This document shows positions 8,934 to 16,932 of a DNA stretch of 64,000 bases, piece after piece. Positions within the stretch are counted from its first letter, which is position 1. Each line of letters starts with the position of its first letter. The translations under genes were made by a program, and so were the position numbers. The notes below the pieces were generated by a model, which was not told where the DNA came from, did not search any database, and saw only the letters and a list, made by a program, of their open reading frames with translations. Source of the DNA: Paraburkholderia hiiakae (lineage in GTDB: Bacteria > Pseudomonadota > Gammaproteobacteria > Burkholderiales > Burkholderiaceae); assembly GCF_904848665.1 (NCBI RefSeq), contig NZ_CAJHCQ010000022.1, positions 80,222 through 144,221 on the forward strand, written 5' to 3'.

Positions 8934-9935
8934 TCAGGCCATCCGCTGCATGATGGTCAGCAGCTTTTTCGCATAGTGCGGGTCGGTAGCGTAGCCCGCG
9001 CGCTGCATGCCGTGCGCGAAGCCCTCGGCGCTCTTCGAGCCGTTGATCACCGACGCGTAGCGCGGATTGCTCTTGAGCAGCGAGGCGTAGTCGGTCATCG
9101 CGTCTTCGTACGAGTCGTAGGCGCGGAACTTCTCCACCACGCGATGCGGCTGGCCGTTCACGTACTCGGTCGTGACCGTCGAGACGGTCTTGCCGCCCCA
9201 GTCCTTGCTCGCCTTGATGCCGAACACGTTGTGGCTCGTCGAGCCGTCGGCGTTCTTGATCTCGCGCTTGCCCCAGCCCGATTCGAGCGCGGCCTGGCCG
9301 AGAATGAAGCGCGCAGGGATGCCGGTGGTCGAGCTGGCCTGCTGCGCGGCGTTGGCGAGCTTGTCGACGAAAGCGTCCACCGAGGCGTCGCCGTTGCCCT
9401 TGACTGCCGGCGTGAGTGCGCTGTTGCCGCTGTAGCCCGAACCGTTGGCGAGTGCGCCGTTGGCCGCGGCGTTGCCGTAGGCGCGGCCGAGCGCGTTGAG
9501 CATCGCGAGGTTGCCCTCGTTCGCGTCCTTGCCCGAAAGCCCCGAGATCGCGCCTGCAACGCCGCCCGCACCGCCCGCGCCGCCTGCACCATCGGCACCG
9601 GCGGCGCCGCCCATGCTGCGCATGAGTTGCTTGAGCATCGCGTTCGCCACGCCAATGCCCTTGTTCGACATCTGCTGCGCGAGCTGCTGGTCCATCATCG
9701 AGGTGAACTGCGCGCCGTCGTGCGAGTCGAGCGGACCGTCGTCGGGTGTCGCGTCGCGCATGCTCTTGAGCATCATCTGCGTGAAGACCGCGTCGAACTG
9801 CTTCGCGGCCATCTTCGCGCCCTGCTGCGGCGAGGCGTTCGCCGCGGCGCGCATCGAGTCGAAGCCCTGCACGTCAAGCGCGAAGCGGTTGGTGAGGTCG
9901 AGGCTGCCGCCGCCGATGTTGTTCGTATTATCCAA
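8934..9935 (-). CDS. flgJ: FlgJ: rod-cap scaffold with peptidoglycan hydrolase domain
   Basis: 333 residues, the two-domain form. The N-terminal rod-scaffold domain (KQFDAVFTQMMLKSMRDATP) is joined by a Gly/Ala-rich linker (AGADGAGGAGGAGG) to a C-terminal GH73 glucosaminidase domain with AALESGWGKRE (putative catalytic Glu near residue 220) and KFRAYDSYEDAMTDYA. It cuts peptidoglycan so the rod can pass. The start is TTG at 9935 (TTG GAT AAT ACG), with AGAGGTG 5 nt before it. It is the last gene of the rod/ring set, 10 bp after flgI. Confidence 0.95.
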   Translation of the reverse strand: MDNTNNIGGGSLDLTNRFALDVQGFDSMRAAANASPQQGAKMAAKQFDAVFTQMMLKSMRDATPDDGPLDSHDGAQFTSMMDQQLAQQMSNKGIGVANAMLKQLMRSMGGAAGADGAGGAGGAGGVAGAISGLSGKDANEGNLAMLNALGRAYGNAAANGALANGSGYSGNSALTPAVKGNGDASVDAFVDKLANAAQQASSTTGIPARFILGQAALESGWGKREIKNADGSTSHNVFGIKASKDWGGKTVSTVTTEYVNGQPHRVVEKFRAYDSYEDAMTDYASLLKSNPRYASVINGSKSAEGFAHGMQRAGYATDPHYAKKLLTIMQRMA

Positions 9936-9945
9936 GTTACACCTC

Positions 9946-11145
9946 TTAGATGATCTCGAGGTCGGCGCGCAGTGCGCCCGCCGCCTTCATCGCCTGCAGG
10001 ATCGACATCAGGTCCGCCGGCGTCGCGCCGAGCGCGTTGAGCGCCTTCACGACCTCGGCGAGATTCGCGCCCGCCGTGACGAGCTTGAGCGCCCCGTCGT
10101 CCTGCTTCAACTGGATCTGCGACTGGCGCGTCGCCACCGTCTGGCCATTGGAGAACGCGCCGGGCTGGCTTACCGCCGTCTGCGTGTTCACAACGACCGA
10201 GAGATTGCCGTGCGCGACCGCGCAGCTCTCCAGCGTCACCATCTGGTTCATGACGATCGAGCCGGTGCGCGCGTTCAGGATCACCTTCGCAGCCGGCGTG
10301 GCCGGGTTCACGTTGAGGTCCTGGATCTGCGCGATGAAGCCCACCTGCGACGCCGGATCGGCCGGCCCGCGCACCTGGATCGTGCGGCCGTCGAGCGGCG
10401 AGGCTGTGCCCGGCCCGAACATGTTGTTGACGGCCGAGACGATGCGCTGCGTCGTGTCGTAGTCCATGTCGTTGACGGTCAGCGTGAGGAGGCCGCCCTG
10501 CTGCGATACAGGCGAGATCACCGAGCGCTCGACGATCGCGCCGCCCGCGATGCGGCCTGCGGCGAGCTGGTTCACCTGCACCTTGCTGCCGTTGGCCGAG
10601 GCGCCTGCGCCGCCCACGGCCACGTTGCCCTGAGCGAGCGCATAGACCTGGCCGTCGGCGCCCTTGAGCGGCGTGAGCAGCAGTGTGCCGCCGCGAATGC
10701 TTTTCGCGTTGGCGAGCGACGACACCGTGATGTCGATCTGCTCGCCCGGCCGTGCGAACGGCGGCAGCACGGCCGTCACCATCACCGCGGCGACGTTCTT
10801 CAGCTGCATGTTGTTGAGCGTCGACGAGGAACCCGACGAGCTCGACGTGTTGTTGATCGAGATACCGAGGTTCGCGAGCATGTTCGCGAGCGTTTGCGTG
10901 GTGAACGGCGCCTGGGTCGTCTGGTCGCCGGTGCCGTCGAGACCCACCACGAGGCCGTAGCCGATGAGCGGGTTGTCGCGCACGCCCTGGAAGGTCGCAA
11001 GGTCTTTCACGCGCTCGGCGCGCGCCGGCGTCGCGTAGGCGACGAGCGCACCGCAGGCGATGACGAAACCGAACGCCACGCCCAGGGCGGCGAACACGTC
11101 CTTCACGCGCGAGCGGCGCGAACGATGGAAGCGGATCTTTACCAT
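9946..11145 (-). CDS. flgI: Flagellar P-ring protein FlgI
   Basis: 399 residues. A signal peptide (AFGFVIACGALVAYATPARA) is followed by the FlgI N-terminus ERVKDLATFQGVRDNPLIGYG and the C-terminal VVKALNALGATPADLMSILQ. FlgI forms the periplasmic P-ring bushing in the peptidoglycan layer. The start overlaps the flgH stop by 7 nt (ATGGTAA), so translation is probably coupled. Confidence 0.97.
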   Translation of the reverse strand: MVKIRFHRSRRSRVKDVFAALGVAFGFVIACGALVAYATPARAERVKDLATFQGVRDNPLIGYGLVVGLDGTGDQTTQAPFTTQTLANMLANLGISINNTSSSSGSSSTLNNMQLKNVAAVMVTAVLPPFARPGEQIDITVSSLANAKSIRGGTLLLTPLKGADGQVYALAQGNVAVGGAGASANGSKVQVNQLAAGRIAGGAIVERSVISPVSQQGGLLTLTVNDMDYDTTQRIVSAVNNMFGPGTASPLDGRTIQVRGPADPASQVGFIAQIQDLNVNPATPAAKVILNARTGSIVMNQMVTLESCAVAHGNLSVVVNTQTAVSQPGAFSNGQTVATRQSQIQLKQDDGALKLVTAGANLAEVVKALNALGATPADLMSILQAMKAAGALRADLEII

Positions 11146-11861
11146 GGCGCGATGTTCAGGAAGAAGCGTTGCAGCCAGCCCATCGTTTCGGCTTCGTCGA
11201 TCACGCCTTTCGCGGAGTATTCGATCTTCGCGTCGGCGACGTCGGTCGAGAGCACGGAGTTGTCTCCGGCAACGGTGTTCGGATTGACGACGCCGGAGAA
11301 GCGCACGTATTCATTGCCCTGGTTGATGAGCATCTGCTTCTCGCCGGAGACGACGAGATTGCCGTTGGGCAGCACGTTCGTCACGGTCACGGTAATGACG
11401 CCCGTGAACGTGTTCGAAGCGTTCGCGCCGCCCGTGGCGTCGAACTGGTTCGCGCCCGTCGAATTCAGGTTCGCGCGATTGAAGAAGCCCGGCAGGAAGT
11501 TCGCGGTGCCCGAGAAGCTCGTGGCGCTGCCGCGCTTGGTGTTCGCGCCCGATGACTTGGTCGCGTTGATGTTCTCGGAAATGACGATCGTGAGGATGTC
11601 GCCGGTATTGCGCGGACGCTGGTCCTCGAAGAGCGGCCGTCCCGCGTAGCCCGGGTTGTAGATGGCGCCCGGCGACAGGTTCGTGGGCGGCATGGGCGGC
11701 ACGGCCGTCATCGGCTGCTGCACGATAGGCTGCTTGTTGGGAATGTAGGCGCAGCCCGCCAGCATCGCGAGCGCCACAGCCGCCACGTGCGAGCGGGCGT
11801 GGCCCGCCTGCCGCGCGCGGATGCGAGGATGGTTTCGAACGGACTGCGACATATTCTTCAC
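11139..11861 (-). CDS. flgH: Flagellar L-ring lipoprotein FlgH
   Basis: 240 residues from GTG 11861. An in-frame ATG at 11852 is an equally possible start, and neither has a strong Shine-Dalgarno sequence. A signal sequence ends in the lipobox LAGC. The L-ring domain follows, with GSLYxx-type features (PGYAGRPLFEDQRPRNTGDILTI, read in parts) and the C-terminal GVVNPNTVAGDNSVLSTDVADAKIEY region. FlgH forms the outer-membrane ring of the flagellar bushing. It lies upstream of flgI and overlaps it. Confidence 0.95.
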   Translation of the reverse strand: MKNMSQSVRNHPRIRARQAGHARSHVAAVALAMLAGCAYIPNKQPIVQQPMTAVPPMPPTNLSPGAIYNPGYAGRPLFEDQRPRNTGDILTIVISENINATKSSGANTKRGSATSFSGTANFLPGFFNRANLNSTGANQFDATGGANASNTFTGVITVTVTNVLPNGNLVVSGEKQMLINQGNEYVRFSGVVNPNTVAGDNSVLSTDVADAKIEYSAKGVIDEAETMGWLQRFFLNIAPW

Positions 11862-11887
11862 CGACTTGATTAACCAGGGACTCTGCC

Positions 11888-12676
11888 TCAGACCTGCATC
11901 TGGCTGAGGGTTTGCAGCATCTGGTCAGAAGTGGTGACCGCCTTGCTGTTGATTTCGTAGGCGCGCTGCGTCTCGATCATGTTCACGAGCTCTTGCACCA
12001 CGTTCACGTTCGACGATTCCACGTAGCCCTGGTTGAGCGTGCCCGAACCGTTCTGGCCCGGCGTGGAAACCGTGGGGGCGCCCGACGAAGCCGTTTCCGA
12101 CAACAGGTTCTGCCCGTTCGACTGAAGGCCGGCCGGGTTGATGAACATGGCGAGCTGCAGCGTGCCGATGGTCGTGTTGTTGGCCGTGCCCGGCGTCGTG
12201 ACCGTCACCACGCCATCGCTGCCAATGGTGAGCGAGGTGGCGTTCGCGGGCACCGTGATCGCCGGGATCACCTGGTAGCCGCTCGCCGTCACGAGCTGGC
12301 CTTGCGAGTTGGTCTGGAACGAGCCGTCGCGCGTGTAGGCCGTCGTGCCGTCGGGCATCTGGACCTGGAAGAAGCCTGCGCCGTTGACCGCCACGTCCTT
12401 CGAATTGCCGGTCTGCTGCAGGTTGCCCTGCGTGTAGAGACGCTCGGTCGCCACCTGCTGCACGCCCGTGCCCACCTGGCTGCCCGAAGGCAGTTCGGTT
12501 TGCTGGGTCGAGTTCGCACCCGGCTGGCGCAGCGTCTGGTACATGAGGTCCTCGAACACCGCGCGCGAGCCCTTGAAGCCATTGGTGCTCACGTTCGCGA
12601 GGTTGTTCGAGATCACGTCCATCTGCGACTGCTGGGCCTGCATGCCGGTGGCGGCGATGTATAGCGATCGGTTCAC
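11888..12676 (-). CDS. flgG: Flagellar distal rod protein FlgG
   Basis: 262 residues starting (V)NRSLYIAATGMQAQQSQMD, the near-invariant FlgG N-terminus. The start codon is therefore GTG at 12676, with GGGAGAAAG upstream, rather than the ATG 57 nt further out. The C-terminus NVVQELVNMIETQRAYEINSKAVTTSDQ is the axial-protein D0 helix. FlgG polymerises as the distal rod. The operon runs flgF, flgG, flgH. Confidence 0.97.
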   Translation of the reverse strand: MNRSLYIAATGMQAQQSQMDVISNNLANVSTNGFKGSRAVFEDLMYQTLRQPGANSTQQTELPSGSQVGTGVQQVATERLYTQGNLQQTGNSKDVAVNGAGFFQVQMPDGTTAYTRDGSFQTNSQGQLVTASGYQVIPAITVPANATSLTIGSDGVVTVTTPGTANNTTIGTLQLAMFINPAGLQSNGQNLLSETASSGAPTVSTPGQNGSGTLNQGYVESSNVNVVQELVNMIETQRAYEINSKAVTTSDQMLQTLSQMQV

Positions 12677-12748
12677 GGTGTCTTTCTCCCGGTCCGGCCT
12701 CGCGCGCATCATGCGGCGCGAAGCGGCCTTCATTTAACTTGAAATGGC

Positions 12749-13507
12749 TTAGCTAAAGTTGAGCAGCTGGTTTGCGCTCTGCTCGTTCTGGTCCGCGTTC
12801 TGGAGCAGCTTGGTCTGCATCTGGAACTGGCGCGCGTTGGTGATCATCGAGACCATCGCCGCGACCGGGTTCACGTTGCTGCCCTCGATCGACTCGGTGG
12901 CGACCTGCACGGTCTGGTCCGCGTCGGCGGGGTTGCCGTCCGACGTGTGGAAAAGGCCATCGTCACCGCGCGTGAGCGCACCTGCCTGCGGGTTGACGAA
13001 CTTGATCTGGTCGATCATGGCGATCGCGTTGGCGGGGCTGCCCGGCGCGATGGCCGAAACCGTGCCGTCCTTGCCGATCGTGACCGCCGAGCCCGGCGGC
13101 ACGGCGATCGGGCCGCCGCCGCCGATCACCTGCTGGTTGGCGGCGGTGACGAGCTGGCCGTTTTCATCGACGTGCAGATTGCCCGCACGCGTATAGGCCT
13201 CGTTGCCGTCGGCCGTCTGCACGGCCATGAAACCCGCGCCCTGAATGGCGATATCGAGCGGGTTGCCGGTCCGCGAGATCGCACCGGGCGTCATGTCCGA
13301 GCCAGGCGTCGCCGAGAGCACGTAGGTGCGCGTGGTCTGGTCGTTCACCGTCGAGCCGTCGCCGAACGACATCGGCACAGAGCGAAAGTTGGCGAGCTGC
13401 GCGCGAAAGCCCGTGGTCGAGACGTTCGCGAGGTTGTTCGCGACGACGGCCTGCTGCTCGAGCGCCTGGCTCGCGCCCGTCATCGCGGTATAGATCAGTC
13501 GGTCCAT
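12749..13507 (-). CDS. flgF: Flagellar proximal rod protein FlgF
   Basis: 252 residues. The N-terminus MDRLIYTAMTGASQALEQQ and the NNLANVSTTGFRA motif identify FlgF. The C-terminal NPVAAMVSMITNARQFQMQTK is the D0 helix. It caps the proximal rod before FlgG is added. Length is normal. The gene sits 27 bp after flgE and 72 bp before the GTG start of flgG. Confidence 0.96.
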   Translation of the reverse strand: MDRLIYTAMTGASQALEQQAVVANNLANVSTTGFRAQLANFRSVPMSFGDGSTVNDQTTRTYVLSATPGSDMTPGAISRTGNPLDIAIQGAGFMAVQTADGNEAYTRAGNLHVDENGQLVTAANQQVIGGGGPIAVPPGSAVTIGKDGTVSAIAPGSPANAIAMIDQIKFVNPQAGALTRGDDGLFHTSDGNPADADQTVQVATESIEGSNVNPVAAMVSMITNARQFQMQTKLLQNADQNEQSANQLLNFS

Positions 13508-13534
13508 GATGTGCCCGGTACGTGGTTAGGCGCG

Positions 13535-14773
13535 TTACATCTGCAGCAGCGTCTGGTCGACGGTCTGCTGCGTCTTGATGGTTTGCGCGTTCGCCTGATA
13601 GTTGCGCTGTGCCGTAATCAGGTCGACGAGCTGATTCGTCAGGTCGACGTTCGACGATTCGAGCGCGCCGCCCGTGAGCGAGCCGTGATTCGTGCTGCCC
13701 GGCGTGGAAACCTGCGCCACGCCCGACGCCGTGGTTTGCTGGAACTGGTTGCCGCCCAGGTTCACGAGGCCATTGGGGTTGTTGAAGTTGGCAAGCACGA
13801 CCTGACCGAGCGCCATGGTCTGGCCGTTCGAGTAGTTGCCGGTGATGGTGCCGTCCGCGCCGATCGAGAAGTTCGAGAGCGTGCCGCTCGGGTAGCCGTC
13901 CTGGGCGAGGTTGTTCACGCCGTTGGCCGAGCCGTACTGCGTCGTGCCCGTGAGGTCGAGCGTCAGCGGCTGCGGCGTCGTGGAGCCGTCCGTCGGCGTA
14001 ATGTTGAACGAGAGCGACGTGGTCCCGTTGGTCGTTGCCGGGGCCGTGGCCGTAATGCTCTGGAGGGCGCCGGACGAGCTGAACTGTGCCGTGCCGATCT
14101 GCGTCACCGAGCCGGCCTGACCCGCATAAACGTTCCACTGGCCGCTCGCCGCGTCTTTCGCGAAATACATGTTGACCGTCTGGGCGCCGCCGAGCGTGTC
14201 GTAGGCCGTCACCGAGGTCGAATACGTGTAGCTCGTCGAGTCGGTTTCGCTGAAGGGCGTCGTGGTGGGCGTCGTGGACTGCGCGTTCAGGTTCAGCTGC
14301 GCCGTGATGTTCTTCGTCGCGACCGGCGCGATGTTCGTGGTCGGCACTTGCAGCGGCACGGTCTGCGCCGAATTGATCACGCCGTTTGCGCCGGCCGCAT
14401 AGCCCATCAAGTCATTGCCCGACGCATCGGTGATATAGCCGTTCTTGTCGAGCTGGAACACGCCGTTACGCGAATACGTGATCGTGCCGTTGTTCGACAT
14501 CTGGAAGAAGCCGTTGCCGTTGATGGCGACGTTCAGCGCCTGGCCCGTCGTGTTGATCGTGCCTTGCGAGAAGTCCTGCTGCACGGTCTGGAGCGAAGCG
14601 CCGAGGCCGATCTGGTTGCCCACCGACGTCGCGATGGTGTTCGCGTAGACGTCGGCGAACTGCGCCGTGCTCTGCTTGAAGCCAACGGTGTTCGCGTTGG
14701 CGATGTTGTTGCCGATCACGTCGAGGTCGTTCGACGCCGCGGCGAGGCCGCTCAATCCTTGCTGGTAGCCCAT
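13535..14773 (-). CDS. flgE: Flagellar hook protein FlgE
   Basis: 412 residues. It begins MGYQQGLSGLAAASNDLDVIGNNIANANTVGFKQS (read as the hook N-terminal motif) and ends with LTNQLVDLITAQRNYQANAQTIKT and QTVDQTLLQM. The middle is Thr/Ala/Asn-rich and variable. FlgE polymerises under the FlgD cap to form the flexible hook. Confidence 0.97.
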   Translation of the reverse strand: MGYQQGLSGLAAASNDLDVIGNNIANANTVGFKQSTAQFADVYANTIATSVGNQIGLGASLQTVQQDFSQGTINTTGQALNVAINGNGFFQMSNNGTITYSRNGVFQLDKNGYITDASGNDLMGYAAGANGVINSAQTVPLQVPTTNIAPVATKNITAQLNLNAQSTTPTTTPFSETDSTSYTYSTSVTAYDTLGGAQTVNMYFAKDAASGQWNVYAGQAGSVTQIGTAQFSSSGALQSITATAPATTNGTTSLSFNITPTDGSTTPQPLTLDLTGTTQYGSANGVNNLAQDGYPSGTLSNFSIGADGTITGNYSNGQTMALGQVVLANFNNPNGLVNLGGNQFQQTTASGVAQVSTPGSTNHGSLTGGALESSNVDLTNQLVDLITAQRNYQANAQTIKTQQTVDQTLLQM

Positions 14774-14799
14774 GGTTGTCTACTCCGCGTTTATCGTGT

Positions 14800-15507
14800 T
14801 CAGAGAATGGCGCCCACGCTCGAAAGCGGGACCGTCTTGCCGTTGGCGAGCGAGAGGCTCGCGGTGCCGTCCGACTGCTGGACCACGCCTTGCACCTGGC
14901 TCGCGACGAGCGCGGTGGCCGTGGCGGACTGGCCGTTGGTCGTCGCGGTGGCGCTGATCGTGTAAGTGCCGTCGGCGACCGTGTTGCCCGCGCTGTCCTT
15001 GCCGTTCCAGACGACCGGCACGGTGCCGGCCGACTGCGCGCCGAGGTCGAGCGTATTGACGACCTGGCCTGCCGAGTTCGTGATCGTGAGCTTGACGTCC
15101 GAAACCGCCGAAGGCAGCGTCACGCCGAGCTGCGGCGCCGAGCCGCTCGACACCGTGGCGCTGCTGCCCGCCGCGAGCACGGTCGAGCCGATGAGCAGCG
15201 CAGCCTGCGCGTTCTGGCCCGCCGAAAGCTGCGTGGAAAGCGAAGACAGCGACGTGTTGAGCTGCTGAATCCCCGAAACCGTGTTGATCTGGGCGAGCTG
15301 CGAGGTCATCTGCGAGCTGTCCATCGGATCGGTCGGATCCTGGTTCTGCAGCTGTGCGACGAGCAGTTGCAGGAAGGTGGTCTGCAGATCGCTCGCGCTC
15401 GTGCCGCTCGACGACGACGAGGCCGAGCTCGTGCCGTTCATGGTGTCGAGCAGTTGCTGCGACACGGTGGCGGTGCTGCCGCCGATGGTTGTGTTGCTGG
15501 AACTCAA
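14800..15507 (-). CDS. flgD: Hook assembly cap protein FlgD
   Basis: 235 residues. The N-terminal FLQLLVAQLQNQDPTDPMDSSQMTSQLAQ motif (key part QNQDPTDPMD) is diagnostic, and a C-terminal FlgD Ig-like/tudor domain follows. FlgD caps the growing hook and is discarded afterwards. The start is TTG at 15507 (TTG AGT TCC), with GGGAGAACGCG immediately upstream; no ATG fits. The gene precedes flgE. Confidence 0.95.
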   Translation of the reverse strand: MSSSNTTIGGSTATVSQQLLDTMNGTSSASSSSSGTSASDLQTTFLQLLVAQLQNQDPTDPMDSSQMTSQLAQINTVSGIQQLNTSLSSLSTQLSAGQNAQAALLIGSTVLAAGSSATVSSGSAPQLGVTLPSAVSDVKLTITNSAGQVVNTLDLGAQSAGTVPVVWNGKDSAGNTVADGTYTISATATTNGQSATATALVASQVQGVVQQSDGTASLSLANGKTVPLSSVGAIL

Positions 15508-15626
15508 CGCGTTCTCCCTCGATTGCGCTTCGTGCTTGGCGTGTGGTGGTGGCGGGCGTTGCTTCGTTTCGCGCCCGCTGGTCTCTGTATTACTGCGTAG
15601 TGCGTGCCGTGCTTCAGGTCGCCGCT

Positions 15627-15661
15627 TTACGTCCCTGCGTTACGTCCCTGCGTTACGTCCC
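15627..15661. repeat. 13-bp tandem repeat spanning the flgC stop codon
   Basis: Unit TTACGTCCCTGCG is present twice in full (15627-15639, 15640-15652), then a third partial copy TTACGTCCC (15653-15661). The third copy contains the flgC stop codon (TTA on this strand), so the last codons of flgC appear to have been duplicated downstream. Confidence 0.85.
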
Positions 15662-16078
15662 GATAGTGAGCGTCTTGAGCATCAACTGCTTGGCCGTGTT
15701 CAGCGTTTCGACGTTGGCCTGGTACGAGCGCGACGCCGAGATCATGTTCACCATCTCCTGCACCGGATCGACGTTGGGCATCGTCACGTAGCCGTCCGCG
15801 TTGGCGGAAGGATTGTCGGGGTCGTAGGTCTGCTTCATGGGCGTGGGGTCGTCCACCACGCCGGTCACCCTGACGCCGCCCACCTGCTGGCCCGAGGCCG
15901 TGCGCGCGCCGCCGAGCGGATTGACCGCGAACACGACCTGCTTCGCCTTGTACGGCTGGCCGTCGGGGCCGGTCGTGCTGTCGGCGTTGGCGAGATTGGA
16001 CGCCGTCACGTTCAGACGCTGCGATTCCGCCGTCATGGCGGAGCCCGCAACGCTGAAAATGTTCATCAGGGATGGCAT
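15653..16078 (-). CDS. flgC: Flagellar proximal rod protein FlgC
   Basis: 141 residues. MPSLMNIFSVAGSAMTAESQRLNVTASNLANADS and the C-terminal VDPVQEMVNMISASRSYQANVETLNTAKQLM are standard FlgC ends (cited as landmarks NIFSVAGSAM and QEMVNMISASRSYQANVE). FlgC forms part of the proximal rod with FlgB and FlgF. The start at 16078 has GAGGT 10 nt upstream. The stop lies in the 13-bp repeat. Confidence 0.97.
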   Translation of the reverse strand: MPSLMNIFSVAGSAMTAESQRLNVTASNLANADSTTGPDGQPYKAKQVVFAVNPLGGARTASGQQVGGVRVTGVVDDPTPMKQTYDPDNPSANADGYVTMPNVDPVQEMVNMISASRSYQANVETLNTAKQLMLKTLTIGT

Positions 16079-16170
16079 GGTTTCGTTGACCTCACATCAG
16101 GTGCGCGTCACGCGCGCGTTGGTCGTTCATGGCTTCGTTACTGCGTATTCCGGCTTCGCGCGCGCGGCGA

Positions 16171-16686
16171 TCAGCTCGAACCCGAGCTGATCGCGGACAT
16201 CATCGTCTTGATCTGCTGCGAGACCACCGTCATACCCGACTCGAAGTGCAGCGCGTTGTCGGCGAACTGCACACGTTCGGTGTCGAGATCGACCGTGTTG
16301 CCGTCGAGCGCGGGCTGCACCGGCGTGCGGTACATGAGCTGGCTCTTGTAGGTATCGGCCGGGCCGCCCGTCGGGATCAGCTTCGCGTCGCCGGCCATGT
16401 GGCCCGACTCCGTGGCCGCCATCTGCATGCCGCTCGTCACGCCCGCGGGCTGCGCCATGGCGAGCGGCTGGACGTTGCCGCCCGAGGTAGCCGCCATGCC
16501 CGCCGTGCCGCCCGCGCCTTGCTGGCGCAGCGCGCCAGCCAACGAGGCCGCGAAGTCCACGTCGCGCGCCTGGTAGCCCGGCGTGTCGGCGTTCGCGATG
16601 TTCGAAGAGATCAATGCCTGCCGCGTGGCGCGCACGTCGAGCGCTTCGCGCCCAAAGGCGAATTCGGCATCGAGTTTGTCCAGCAT
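16171..16686 (-). CDS. flgB: Flagellar proximal rod protein FlgB
   Basis: 171 residues, slightly long for FlgB because of an Ala/Gly/Met-rich internal stretch. The N-terminus MLDKLDAEFAFGREALDVRATRQ and ISSNIANADTPGYQARDVDF are typical, with the C-terminal YRTPVQPALDGNTVDLDTERVQF and QIKTMMSAI. ATG 16686 is set by the family N-terminus and GGAGAACG upstream; the longer upstream extension is not supported. First gene of the flgBCDEFGHIJ operon, divergent from flgA. Confidence 0.96.
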   Translation of the reverse strand: MLDKLDAEFAFGREALDVRATRQALISSNIANADTPGYQARDVDFAASLAGALRQQGAGGTAGMAATSGGNVQPLAMAQPAGVTSGMQMAATESGHMAGDAKLIPTGGPADTYKSQLMYRTPVQPALDGNTVDLDTERVQFADNALHFESGMTVVSQQIKTMMSAISSGSS

Positions 16687-16836
16687 CGGGCGTTCTCCGT
16701 GAAGCGAAAAAGGATTCGTCGTGAGCGCGGTGGGCCCGCCATCGGCGAGGAAACCGGCGCAAACGTTAGGCGCGTGGTCCGAAGGCCTTTGCGCATGGAG
16801 TGGAATATTAGGCGGGGGTGGCAAGAACCAATCGGA

Positions 16837-16866
16837 CGAATAGCCGGTAAAGCGCCCCTCTATTCG
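16837..16866. promoter_or_regulatory. Inverted repeat in the flgB-flgA divergent region, candidate FlhD4C2 operator
   Basis: CGAATAG and CTATTCG form a perfect 7-bp inverted repeat separated by 16 bp. It lies between the divergent flgB and flgA, where FlhD4C2 binds in enteric bacteria at inverted AATAGC-type half-sites. The two arms extend asymmetrically as AATAGCC and AATAGAG. Function is inferred from position and the AATAG core only. Confidence 0.35.
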
Positions 16867-16932
16867 ACGCAAGCGCGCGGGGGCCGCCGCCTAGAATGCG
16901 AGGCGTGTCAATGCATTCGATGGAGAACGACG

